64,000 nt of DNA from Mesorhizobium sp. B2-3-12. Its GTDB lineage: Bacteria > Pseudomonadota > Alphaproteobacteria > Rhizobiales > Rhizobiaceae. This document shows, piece after piece, positions 41,562-49,716 of this stretch. The notes beneath the pieces were generated by a model that was not told the DNA's origin, ran no database searches, and saw nothing but the letters and a program-made list of their open reading frames with translations. The DNA lies in the NCBI RefSeq assembly GCF_006442205.1, contig NZ_VFVR01000008.1, positions 248,001 through 312,000 of the forward strand, written 5' to 3'. Position 1 is the stretch's first letter. Each line of letters opens with the position of its first letter. Made by a program: the position numbers and the translations under genes.

Positions 41562-42727
41562 GATGCGAGTCCCCTGGCGCGCGCGGCGGAGCCGATGAAG
41601 CCGTTGATGGCGGCAAACAGTTCCGGTTCGTCGAGCAGGAAGGCGTCGTGGCCGCGGTCGGTCTCGATCTCGACGAAGGACACCGAGGCGCCGGCGGCGT
41701 TGAGCGCGTGCACGATCGAGCGGCTCTCCTCGGTCGGGAAAAGCCAGTCCGACGTGAAGGACACCAGGCAGAAGCGGGTCCTGGTGCCGGCAAAGGCGTC
41801 GGCCAGCCGGCCGCCATGGTCGGCGGCAAGGTCGAAATAATCCATCGACCGTGTCATGTAGAGATAGGCGTTGGCGTCGAAACGGTCGACGAAGGTCATG
41901 CCCTGGTGGCGCAGATAGCTCTCGATCTGGAAATCGGCATCGAAGCCGAAGGTCAGCGCTTCGCGGTCCTGCAGGTTGCGGTCGAATTTGCGGTGCAGGG
42001 CGGCTTCCGACAGATAGGTGATGTGGGCTGCCATGCGCGCCACCGCCAGCCCCTTTTCCGGGCGCCTGCCGTGCTCGAAATATTTGCCGCCATGCCAGTC
42101 CGGATCAGCCATCACGGCCTGGCGCCCGACCTCGTGGAAGGCGATGTTCTGGGACGAGTGGCGCGCGCCGGTGGCGATCGGCAGTGCCGAGAACACCCGT
42201 TCGGGATAGCTCGACGCCCATTGCAGAACCTGCATGCCGCCCATCGAACCGCCGAGCACGCAGAACAGCTTCTCGATGCCGAAATGGTCGATCAGCATCT
42301 GCTGCGCGCGTACCATGTCGCGGATGGTGATGACCGGAAGGTCGAGCCCATAGGGCGTTCCCGTGGCGGGGTTGGTCGAGGCCGGCCCGGTGGAACCGAG
42401 GCAGCCGCCGATGACATTGGAGCAGATGACGAAGAAACGGTTGGTGTCGATGATCTTGCCCGGGCCGATCAGCACTTCCCACCAGCCCGGCTTGCCGGTC
42501 ACCGGATTGGTGTTGGCGACATGCTGGTCGCCGGTCAGCGCGTGGCAGACGAGGATAGCATTGGAGCGCGCGTCGTTCAAAACGCCATAGGTCTGGTAGG
42601 CGATCTGGAACGGCGACAGCAGTGTGCCGGCATCGAGCTTGAGCGGCTTGTCGGGTCCGAAACGCAACACCAGGCTCGACGGATTGTCGACCTCGTTGTT
42701 GGTCCTTGCTGCGCGCGGAGCGGCCAT
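41558..42727 (-). CDS. metX: Homoserine O-acetyltransferase
   Basis: Alpha/beta-hydrolase-fold enzyme that acylates homoserine to start methionine synthesis. The 389-residue product has nucleophile Ser161 in GGSMGGMQ, the catalytic aspartate in FTSDWLFP and histidine in RGHDAFL, plus GGCLGSTGP at about 108-115. MetX homologues may use acetyl- or succinyl-CoA, which I cannot tell apart here. ATG 42727 has a purine-rich stretch before it and is preferred to 42748. Controlled by the SAM-II riboswitch and terminator upstream. Confidence 0.95.
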   Translation of the reverse strand: MAAPRAARTNNEVDNPSSLVLRFGPDKPLKLDAGTLLSPFQIAYQTYGVLNDARSNAILVCHALTGDQHVANTNPVTGKPGWWEVLIGPGKIIDTNRFFVICSNVIGGCLGSTGPASTNPATGTPYGLDLPVITIRDMVRAQQMLIDHFGIEKLFCVLGGSMGGMQVLQWASSYPERVFSALPIATGARHSSQNIAFHEVGRQAVMADPDWHGGKYFEHGRRPEKGLAVARMAAHITYLSEAALHRKFDRNLQDREALTFGFDADFQIESYLRHQGMTFVDRFDANAYLYMTRSMDYFDLAADHGGRLADAFAGTRTRFCLVSFTSDWLFPTEESRSIVHALNAAGASVSFVEIETDRGHDAFLLDEPELFAAINGFIGSAARARGLAS

Positions 42728-42812
42728 TCTCAATCTCTCTTGCTGCATCGTTTCTTGCGAAGTCGCCGCTTATTCGCGGCGCCGATGCGGTCGTCCGGCC
42801 GGCAGCGGACAA

Positions 42813-42845
42813 TAAAAAACCGGCATTGCCTTCGCAAAGCCGGTT
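42813..42845 (-). terminator. Intrinsic terminator (attenuator) upstream of metX
   Basis: Minus strand: AACCGGC (42845-42839), a 14-base loop, GCCGGTT (42824-42818), then TTTT and ATT. It stands between the SAM-II aptamer and metX, so SAM binding can favour termination. Confidence 0.85.
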
Positions 42846-42860
42846 ACGTCACGCAAACGG

Positions 42861-42914
42861 CCCTTTAGCGAATTGTTTAACGTGGCTGCAAGCCGACCGG
42901 CCAAATCACCACGG
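42861..42914 (-). ncRNA. SAM-II riboswitch (metA-type RNA)
   Basis: Minus strand: CGTGGTGATTTGG, then GCTTGCAGCCACG, GTTAAACAATTCGCTAAAGGG. P1 pairs CGTGG with CCACG; the conserved GTTAAA and GCTAAAGGG blocks form the pseudoknot and SAM pocket. The words match the SAM-II consensus found before metX/metA in alphaproteobacteria almost base for base. It represses metX-metW when SAM is abundant. Confidence 0.93.
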
Positions 42915-42927
42915 AACTGTCTTCGTC

Positions 42928-42956
42928 CTTCTAGAACCCGCCCGGCTCGCCGTCAA
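42928..42956 (-). promoter_or_regulatory. Candidate promoter for the metX leader
   Basis: Minus strand TTGACG (42956-42951), 17 bases, TAGAAG (42933-42928). Initiation would fall a few bases before the SAM-II aptamer begins at 42914, as required. Confidence 0.55.
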
Positions 42957-43059
42957 TGGCGGCCGCTGCCACCACAGCCGGCTCTCGACATTGCCGGCCA
43001 TGGCTTGTATTTCCGCTGCGGCTTCCGGATGGAGGCGCTTTCGACGGATTTTGCAAGAC

Positions 43060-44178
43060 ATGAACCAGATACCGGATCAGGCACGTCCAACCCCGCGTGC
43101 GGGCATCATGGAGATAGACGCCTACGTGCCGGGAAAGAGCGCCGCACCGGCCGGTGTCGCCAAGGTCTACAAGCTATCGTCAAACGAGAATCCGCTCGGG
43201 CCTTCGCCCAAGGCGATCGAGGCAGCGCGTGAGGTTGCCGCCAAACTCGACATCTATCCCGACGGCACCGCGAGGCGGCTGCGCGAGGCGATCGCCGAAG
43301 TGCATGGCCTCAACGCGCGGAACATCATCTGTTCCAACGGTTCCGACGAGATCCTCGGGCTGCTGGCGCAGACTTATCTCGCGCCCGGCGACGAGGCCAT
43401 GTTCACCGAACATGCCTTCATGGTCTACAAGATCTACATCCAGTCGGCGGGCGCCACGCCGGTCGTGGTCAGGGAGACCGACGAGCGCGCCGACATCGAT
43501 GCGATGCTGGCAGCGGTGACGCCGCGCACGAAAATCGTGTTCCTGGCCAATCCCAACAATCCGACCGGCACCTATGTGCCGTTCCAGGAGGTGCGCCGCC
43601 TGCATGCCGGACTGCCGAAAAACGTGCTGCTGGTGCTGGACGCGGCCTATGCCGAATATGTCCGCCGCAACGATTATGAGGCCGGCATCGAGCTGGCCGG
43701 CAGCGCCGAGAATGTGGTGATGACCCGCACCTTCTCCAAGATCGGCCTCGGCGGCGCGCGTATCGGCTGGATGTATGGTCCCATGCACATCGTCGACGCG
43801 ATCAACCGCGTGCGCGGTCCCTTCAACGTCAATGCGACGGCGATCGAGGCCGGCATCGCCGCGATCCGCGACCGCGCTCATGTCGAGCGCAGCGTGGCGC
43901 ATAACGACACCTGGCTCACCTGGCTGAGCGAGGAGATGACCAGGCTCGGCCTGCGCGTGACGCCGAGCGTCGGCAATTTCCTGCTCATTCATTTTCCCGA
44001 CGACCAGAAGCATTCGGCGGCGGCGGCGGACGATTATCTGAGCGCGCGCGGCTATATTCTGCGGCGCGTTTCAGGCTACGGCTTTCCCAACGCGCTGCGC
44101 ATGACCGTCGGCACCGAGGAGGCCAATCGCGGTGTCGTCGCCGCGCTCACGACATTCCTGAAAAGCCAGAACGCCTGA
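43060..44178 (+). CDS. hisC: Histidinol-phosphate aminotransferase
   Basis: PLP enzyme, fold type I, 372 residues. Motifs: SSNENPLGPSPKA (41-53), CSNGSDEI (91-98), NPNNPTGTYVP (164-174), the aspartate in LDAAYAEY (194-201), and the PLP lysine Lys227 in TRTFSKIGLGGARIGW. In rhizobia the hisC copy paired with tyrC may act mainly as an aromatic aminotransferase, so the substrate range could include prephenate or phenylpyruvate. The end of the gene lies in a 17-base tandem repeat that continues into the spacer before tyrC. Confidence 0.93.
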   Translation: MNQIPDQARPTPRAGIMEIDAYVPGKSAAPAGVAKVYKLSSNENPLGPSPKAIEAAREVAAKLDIYPDGTARRLREAIAEVHGLNARNIICSNGSDEILGLLAQTYLAPGDEAMFTEHAFMVYKIYIQSAGATPVVVRETDERADIDAMLAAVTPRTKIVFLANPNNPTGTYVPFQEVRRLHAGLPKNVLLVLDAAYAEYVRRNDYEAGIELAGSAENVVMTRTFSKIGLGGARIGWMYGPMHIVDAINRVRGPFNVNATAIEAGIAAIRDRAHVERSVAHNDTWLTWLSEEMTRLGLRVTPSVGNFLLIHFPDDQKHSAAAADDYLSARGYILRRVSGYGFPNALRMTVGTEEANRGVVAALTTFLKSQNA

Positions 44179-44241
44179 AAAGCCAGAACGCCTGAAAAGC
44201 CAGAACGCCTGAAAGCTAGAACGTCCGAGAAGCTGGAACGC
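44158..44241. repeat. 17-bp tandem repeat spanning the hisC end and the tyrC leader
   Basis: Unit CTGAAAAGCCAGAACGC: three perfect copies (44158, 44175, 44192), one of 16 bases with changes (44209) and one with changes (44225-44241) that ends two bases before the tyrC start. The first copy encodes the last residues of HisC (LKSQNA) and the second contains its stop. GAGAAG in the last unit serves as the tyrC ribosome site. Confidence 0.9.
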
Positions 44242-44242
44242 C

Positions 44243-45178
44243 ATGACATCACCGATGTTTGAAAAGATCGCGCTGGTCGGCATCGGCCTGATCGGCTCGT
44301 CGCTGGCCCGTGTCATCCGCCGCGAAGGCCTGGCTCGCCATGTCGCGATCTCGACCCGCAGCGCGGCAACGCTCAAGCGGGCCGAGGAATTGGGGCTCGG
44401 CGATTCCTACACCACCGACGCCAGGGTAGCGGTGCGCGATGCCGATCTGATCATCGTCTCGGTGCCGGTGGGCTCATCCGGGGCGGTGGCGCAGGAGATC
44501 GCGCCGGCGCTGAAGCCCGGAGCGATCCTCACCGATGTCGGCTCGACCAAGGCCTCGGTCATCGCGCAGATGCAGCCGCATGTGCCCGATGGCGTCCATT
44601 TCATTCCCGGCCATCCGCTGGCGGGTACCGAAAAATCCGGCCCGGATGCCGGGTTTGCCGACCTGTTCGACAATCGCTGGTGCATCTTCACGCCGGTGCC
44701 GGGCACCGATGCGGGTGCCTTGGAACGGCTGTCGGAATTCTGGCGCCGCTGCGGCGCCAACATCGACACGATGGACCCGCAGCATCACGACATGACGCTC
44801 GCCATCGTCTCGCATCTGCCGCACATCATCGCCTACAACATCGTCGGCACCGCCGACGATCTGGAATCGGTGACGAAGACGGAAGTGATCAAGTATTCCG
44901 CCTCCGGTTTTCGCGATTTCACGCGCCTGGCCGCCTCCGACCCGACCATGTGGCGCGATGTGTGCCTGCACAACAAGGATGCCATCCTGGAAATGCTGGC
45001 GCGGTTCTCGGAAGACCTGGCGTTCCTGCAGCGCGCGATCCGCTGGGGCGACGGCGACAAGCTCTTCGACCTGTTCACCCGCACCCGCGCCGTGCGCCGC
45101 TCGATCATCGAGGCCGGGCAGGACATCGACGTACCCGACTTTGGCCGCCAGGCGGTCGAGCATCCCAAAGGGAGCTGA
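44243..45178 (+). CDS. tyrC: Prephenate/arogenate dehydrogenase
   Basis: NAD(P)-dependent oxidative decarboxylase of tyrosine synthesis, 311 residues. The N-terminal Rossmann loop is VGIGLIGSSLAR (12-23); the C-terminal helical domain has the conserved FIPGHPLAGTEKSG with its histidine, the catalytic-type SHLPHIIAYN region, and the GFRDFTRLAASDPTMWRDV segment. Gene order hisC-tyrC is conserved in rhizobia. No ACT regulatory domain is attached. Confidence 0.93.
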   Translation: MTSPMFEKIALVGIGLIGSSLARVIRREGLARHVAISTRSAATLKRAEELGLGDSYTTDARVAVRDADLIIVSVPVGSSGAVAQEIAPALKPGAILTDVGSTKASVIAQMQPHVPDGVHFIPGHPLAGTEKSGPDAGFADLFDNRWCIFTPVPGTDAGALERLSEFWRRCGANIDTMDPQHHDMTLAIVSHLPHIIAYNIVGTADDLESVTKTEVIKYSASGFRDFTRLAASDPTMWRDVCLHNKDAILEMLARFSEDLAFLQRAIRWGDGDKLFDLFTRTRAVRRSIIEAGQDIDVPDFGRQAVEHPKGS

Positions 45179-45179
45179 T

Positions 45180-45296
45180 ATTCAGGTGAGGCCGGCCTGC
45201 AAATGGCTGATACCTGCGCTTCCGGTGCTCACGTACAAAGGTACGCTCCGCTCCGGTTCTCGGCATCAGCCATTTTCGACTCGGCCTGACCTGAAT
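45180..45296. repeat. Long intergenic palindrome (about 117 bp)
   Basis: ATTCAGGT (45180) is mirrored by ACCTGAAT (45289-45296); AATGGCTGAT, then CTTCCGGTGCTCACGTAC on the left, are mirrored by GTACGCTCCGCTCCGG and ATCAGCCATTTT on the right, around an AAAG centre near 45240. It lies between convergent tyrC and the PfkB gene. It looks like a mobile-like intergenic mosaic repeat known from rhizobia, and would fold in either transcript. Confidence 0.8.
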
Positions 45297-45315
45297 CTTA
45301 ACTCCCTTAGCGTTG

Positions 45316-46242
45316 TTAGAGTGTCGGCCAGGTCACTGCCATCATGGCGAGCGTCTCCGCCCGATCCGGCGCGCCCAGCCTGCCGCCGAAGCGCAGGCAT
45401 TTGAGCGCGGCGGCGGCACTTGCAAAGCGCAGCGCCTGCTCGACCGGCATGGCTTCCGCCAGCCCGACGGCAAAGGCGCCGTGAAAGACATCGCCGGCGG
45501 CCAGCGTGTCGACCGCCTTGATCCTCGGGGCCTCGACATGGCGGGATGATCCCGCCTTGCGATCGAACCACCATGTGCCCGCCGCGCCGCCGGTGACGGC
45601 GACGAAGGCATCGGTGCGGGAAGCGAGTTCGGTGCAGGCGGTCTGCAGATCCAGCGCGTGGCCGCATACGATGCGGACCGCCGGCTCGGAAGCGACGATG
45701 TGCGAGGCCAGCGGCAACAGCTGCTCCAGCACCGTCAGCGGCGCGGTGTCGGCATCGAGGATCGCCGGCCGGCCGGCCGCGCGCGCCGCCTTCAGGGCAA
45801 GTGCCGCGGCACCCGGCCAGCGCACATCGGCCAGCACGGCATCGAATGCCGTGATGTCGGGAAACGGCAAAGCCGCGGGATCAGCCTGCGCGCGCGGGTC
45901 GTAGAAGGGCACAATGATGCGCTCGCCATGTGCGTCGACCAGGATCGAGGCCAGTGCCGAGCGCGCGCCGCTGACGCGGCGCACATGGCTGCAATCGACG
46001 CCCTCGGCTCCTATTCCGGCAATCAGTTGGTCGCCGACCGGATCGTCGCCGGCGCTCGCCCATAGCGACACCTCGGCGCCCAGGCGATGCGCGGCGCAGG
46101 CCGCGCTGGTGGCCATGCCCGAGGCGATCTGGACGCCTTCGGAAGCGATGAATTTCCCCTGATGGTGGGGCAATGTGTCGACCCGTAGGATCGTGTCCAG
46201 CGTCAGCGCGCCAACACTCAGGAGCCTCGCCGATCTTGCCAT
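45316..46242 (-). CDS. PfkB-family sugar kinase (ribokinase-like)
   Basis: Cytosolic kinase of 308 residues. N-terminal SVGALTLDTILRVDTLPHHQGKF and SGMATSAACAAHRLGAEVSLWA match PfkB signature 1; the C-terminal signature is DTLAAGDVFHGAFAVGLAE, in which the usual GAGD reads AAGD, with the catalytic aspartate kept. Substrate is not predictable. It stands upstream-overlapping with nothing; DUF2125 gene follows on the same strand within six bases upstream. Confidence 0.85.
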   Translation of the reverse strand: MARSARLLSVGALTLDTILRVDTLPHHQGKFIASEGVQIASGMATSAACAAHRLGAEVSLWASAGDDPVGDQLIAGIGAEGVDCSHVRRVSGARSALASILVDAHGERIIVPFYDPRAQADPAALPFPDITAFDAVLADVRWPGAAALALKAARAAGRPAILDADTAPLTVLEQLLPLASHIVASEPAVRIVCGHALDLQTACTELASRTDAFVAVTGGAAGTWWFDRKAGSSRHVEAPRIKAVDTLAAGDVFHGAFAVGLAEAMPVEQALRFASAAAALKCLRFGGRLGAPDRAETLAMMAVTWPTL

Positions 46243-46247
46243 GGGTG

Positions 46248-47246
46248 CTATTGCACCGGCTTGATCTTGCCCAGCGGAATGAAGCCGAGCGAGGCCTTGC
46301 CCTTGACCACTTTCAGCGGCATCGACGGTTCGCTGCCGAGCAGCGCCAGGGCGGCAAAACCCTGCTCGATCGCATTCTTCTGCTCGGGTATGGCGCCGGC
46401 AAGGATGGATGCCACGGCCTTGGGATCCTTGATCTTGATCATCAGATCGGCGTCGACCAGGCCGTCCACGTCAACCGATAGCGGCCCGGAAAGGGTGACA
46501 CGCGCCGTCCCCGACGACAGATCGAGGTTGCGGATTTCGATCCTCTGGCCGCGCAGGCTTTTGACCTGCGTGCCGACCAGCGCGACGCCGTTCTTCAGGG
46601 ACACGTCGCCGCTGGCATCGAGCGCCGGCAGGACGCGCCCGCCGATCGCGTCGGCATCGATCTCGAGATCGCCAAAGCTGCCGACATAGTCGAGATCGCC
46701 GTTGTTGGGCTGCAATTGTCCAGAAGCCTTGCCGGCGCTGAACAGCTCGACCGGGTCGGTGTCGTCGGCCGGGTCGGTCTGGCCCGACAGCCCTTCGGCC
46801 TGCAGCGCGATACGCCGCGGCAGCGGGTACCACAATTTGACATTGGCCTGCAGATTGTCCCAGTCGATCCAGAGCGGCGTCATGCCCGGAACGGAGGTTC
46901 TGAGCGGACCGCGCAGATTGGCGACCGGCGACAGGGGCTGGACGATCTGGGCGACGGCATTGAAGGAACCGGCCGAGGCGGCAATGTTCTTGGCATCGTC
47001 CTCGTAGGCAAGGTTGTCGCAGGAAACCGTGAAGCTCAGAGGATAACCGCTGACCTTGAGATTGGCGCAGCCGGCCTCGATGCCGTTCTTGTTGAGCGTG
47101 GCAACGGTCTTATCGGCCTCTGACCTGACCTTGTCGGCAAGATAGAACCAGCCGGCGCTGTAAATGGCGAACAGCACGAGGATGAACGCGGCAAGCCACC
47201 ACAGGCGGCGACGGTTACCCGGTTGGCGTTCGTCACTTGACGTCAT
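46248..47246 (-). CDS. DUF2125 membrane-anchored periplasmic protein
   Basis: Product of 332 residues with one N-terminal signal anchor (WWLAAFILVLFAIYSAGWFYLA) and a long beta-rich periplasmic part. The segment GCANLKVSGYPLSFTVSCDNLAYED, with two cysteines, is the DUF2125 signature. Widespread in Rhizobiales, function unknown; the repeated beta pattern recalls AsmA-like lipid-transfer proteins, which is only a guess. It sits five bases before the PfkB gene, so the two are co-transcribed. Confidence 0.85.
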   Translation of the reverse strand: MTSSDERQPGNRRRLWWLAAFILVLFAIYSAGWFYLADKVRSEADKTVATLNKNGIEAGCANLKVSGYPLSFTVSCDNLAYEDDAKNIAASAGSFNAVAQIVQPLSPVANLRGPLRTSVPGMTPLWIDWDNLQANVKLWYPLPRRIALQAEGLSGQTDPADDTDPVELFSAGKASGQLQPNNGDLDYVGSFGDLEIDADAIGGRVLPALDASGDVSLKNGVALVGTQVKSLRGQRIEIRNLDLSSGTARVTLSGPLSVDVDGLVDADLMIKIKDPKAVASILAGAIPEQKNAIEQGFAALALLGSEPSMPLKVVKGKASLGFIPLGKIKPVQ

Positions 47247-47399
47247 GCTTTGGCTCTCATTAACGCAGGGATGTCGTGTACGGATTCTCGGGTTGCGACA
47301 ACAGAGGTCGACGGTGACGAATAGGTAGCCGGGGACGGACGGAAAAAACACCGGTTTCCGGTGGGGTGTTGCCATTCTTTTTCAATCAGGCGCGGCGAT

Positions 47400-47921
47400 A
47401 TGGGCGATTTTTGGGTGTTCGGTTATGGTTCGCTGATCTGGCGGCCGGGTTTCGCGCATGTCGAGACACGGCGCGCCCACCTGCATGGCTACCGCCGCTC
47501 GCTTTGTGTCTATTCCTTCGTGCACCGGGGCACGCGCCAGCGGCCCGGATTGGTGCTTGGCCTCGACCATGGCGGCTCCTGCATCGGTCTTGCCTTCCGT
47601 GTGCCGGGCGAAGTGCGCGGCGAGGTCATCGCCTATCTGCGCGAGCGCGAGCTGGTGACCAGCGTCTATCTCGAACGGACGCTGAAGGTTCGTCTGGACG
47701 GCGGCGGCGCGGTCGAGGCGGTGGCCTATATCGTTGACCGCAAGCATGAGCAATATGCCGGGGCTCTGGATGCGGCTGACGCGGCGGCCGTCGTGCGCGG
47801 CGCCGTTGGCCGATCCGGCAACAACGAAGACTATGTGCTGAGCACGCTGGAACATCTCCAAGCGCTCGGGATCCGCGACCACTGGCTGGAGGATGTGGCG
47901 CGCCGGATAGCGCTTTTGTGA
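47400..47921 (+). CDS. ChaC-like gamma-glutamylcyclotransferase
   Basis: Cytosolic protein of 173 residues. WVFGYGSLIWRPGF near residues 5-18 is the substrate-binding YGSL loop; GLAFRVPGEVRGEVIAYLRERE and SVYLER follow, the latter region carrying the catalytic glutamate. ChaC enzymes split glutathione to Cys-Gly and 5-oxoproline. Start 47400 is chosen because the conserved part begins there. Single gene. Confidence 0.9.
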   Translation: MGDFWVFGYGSLIWRPGFAHVETRRAHLHGYRRSLCVYSFVHRGTRQRPGLVLGLDHGGSCIGLAFRVPGEVRGEVIAYLRERELVTSVYLERTLKVRLDGGGAVEAVAYIVDRKHEQYAGALDAADAAAVVRGAVGRSGNNEDYVLSTLEHLQALGIRDHWLEDVARRIALL

Positions 47922-48042
47922 AGCGCTGGCTTTGCGGAAAAAGGCGGCCAGGCCTTTGACGTCGATCTGGCAAGACCTAGGTTAGGCTCGAACCCAGCCA
48001 ACGGGCGGCATCGCCCGGCCCCAATCATCACGGAGATCCGTC

Positions 48043-48990
48043 TTGCAGAAACGCCGTCTCGGTCGCACCGACCTTTCCATCGCGCCGCTGGTTCTGGGCG
48101 GCAACGTCTTCGGCTGGACCGCCGACGAGAAAACCTCTTTCGACCTGCTCGACCGCTTCGTCGGGGCTGGCCTCAATGCGATCGACACGGCCGACGCCTA
48201 TTCGCGCTGGGTTCCAGGCAACCAGGGCGGCGAATCGGAAAGCATCATCGGCAAGTGGATGAAGGAGCGGGGAAACCGCGACAAGGTCATCGTGGTCACC
48301 AAGGTCGGCTCGGATATGGGGCAGGGCCACAAGGACCTCTCCGCCGCCTATATCGAGAAGGCCGTCGACGCCTCGCTGAAGCGACTGCAGACCGACGCAA
48401 TCGACCTCTATCTGTCGCACTGGCCGGATCCGGCCACACCTTACGAGGAAACCCTCGGCGCCTATGAGAAGCTGCTCGCCAAGGGCAAGATCCGCTATGC
48501 CGGCTGTTCCAACCTCGATGCCGGCCAGTTGCGTGCGGCACTCGATGTGGCGAGCCTGCGCGGCCTGCCGCGCTACGAGGTGCTGCAGCCGGAATACAAT
48601 CTCTATGACCGCTCCTCCTTCGATGGGCCGCTGCGCGACCTCTGCGTGGCCGAGGATATCGGCGTCATCACCTATTTCAGCCTGGCCAAGGGTTTCTTGA
48701 GCGGCAAGTACCGCACGGAGGCCGATCTCGGCCAAAGCGAGCGCGGCGGCGGGGTGAAAGACTACCTCAATGCGCGGGGCATGCGCATCCTGACGGCGCT
48801 CGATGCGGTGTCGGCGAGGCACCAGGCCAAGCAGGCGGAGGTTGCGCTTGCCTGGGCCATCGCGCGGCCTGGCGTCACCGCGCCGATCGCCAGCGCCACC
48901 AAGCCCAGCCAGATGGACAGCCTGATCAAGGCGGTGTCGTTGAAGTTGAGCGCCGACGACATGGCGGAACTCGACAAAGCCAGCGGCTGA
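48043..48990 (+). CDS. Aldo/keto reductase
   Basis: NADPH-dependent oxidoreductase with a TIM barrel, 315 residues. The catalytic tetrad is visible: Asp and Tyr in AIDTADAYSRW, Lys in VVTKVGSDMG, His in LSHWPDP. The C-terminal VTAPIASATKPSQMD loop binds the cofactor phosphate. Start is TTG at 48043, supported by CGGAGA seven bases upstream and by the family start QKRRLGRTDL. Substrate unknown. Confidence 0.92.
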   Translation: MQKRRLGRTDLSIAPLVLGGNVFGWTADEKTSFDLLDRFVGAGLNAIDTADAYSRWVPGNQGGESESIIGKWMKERGNRDKVIVVTKVGSDMGQGHKDLSAAYIEKAVDASLKRLQTDAIDLYLSHWPDPATPYEETLGAYEKLLAKGKIRYAGCSNLDAGQLRAALDVASLRGLPRYEVLQPEYNLYDRSSFDGPLRDLCVAEDIGVITYFSLAKGFLSGKYRTEADLGQSERGGGVKDYLNARGMRILTALDAVSARHQAKQAEVALAWAIARPGVTAPIASATKPSQMDSLIKAVSLKLSADDMAELDKASG

Positions 48991-49077
48991 GGCCGACAGC
49001 ACGCACGAACGTCCAAGACGATCCTCACGCCCTGCCATACCGTCCTTCGCACGAAAGGCTCATGGGCGGAGGATCGG

Positions 49078-49704
49078 ATGGCCGGCCTGCTTGTTTCGCA
49101 ACCCGAGCTTTGGCGCCAACTGCTCGCGTTGCTGCTGGCCGCCACCGTCGTCATGGGCAGTCCGGGGCCGGCGACGATAAGCGTCACCGCCGTCGGCGCC
49201 GCCTTCGGCCTGCGCGATTCGCTGCGTTACACCGGCGGCATCGTCGTGGGCACGATCGCCGTGCTGCTGGTGGTGGCGACCGGGGTCATGGCGGCGCTTG
49301 CCTCCATGCCGAAGCTGGCGCCGTTGCTGGTTGTCGCGTCCGCGGCCTACATCCTCTATCTCGCTTTCAAGATCGCCACGGCGCCGCCGCTGGCGGCACG
49401 TGCCGCCGAGGGTTCGCGCCCGACATGGCTGGCCGGGTTTCTGCTGGCGGTCGCCAATCCCAAGGCCTATGTGGCGATCGCCGCCGTGTTCGCCGGCGCC
49501 TCGTCGAGAGACGGCGGTGTCGAACTCGACGCGCGGACGAAACTGACGGTTCTCGCGGCGATGATCGTCGTCATCCACGCCGTGTGGCTTCTTGCCGGTG
49601 CGGCGTTCGCGCGCTTCCTGCGCAGGCCCGTCGCCTCGCGGATCATCAACCTCTTCTTCGCGGCGACGCTGGTGCTGACCACGGTGCTGGCGGTGTACGG
49701 TTGA
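49078..49704 (+). CDS. LysE-family amino acid exporter
   Basis: Inner-membrane protein of 208 residues with about six helices. The LysE/RhtB markers are SPGPATISVTAVGAAFGLRDSLRYTGGIVVGT near 28-60 and the FLLAVANPKAYVA segment (NPK) near 122-134. Expected to export an amino acid or amine using the proton gradient; specificity is unknown. A GGCGGAGGA ribosome site stands just upstream. Convergent with plsC. Confidence 0.88.
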   Translation: MAGLLVSQPELWRQLLALLLAATVVMGSPGPATISVTAVGAAFGLRDSLRYTGGIVVGTIAVLLVVATGVMAALASMPKLAPLLVVASAAYILYLAFKIATAPPLAARAAEGSRPTWLAGFLLAVANPKAYVAIAAVFAGASSRDGGVELDARTKLTVLAAMIVVIHAVWLLAGAAFARFLRRPVASRIINLFFAATLVLTTVLAVYG

Positions 49705-49716
49705 CGGCCTGGGCCT

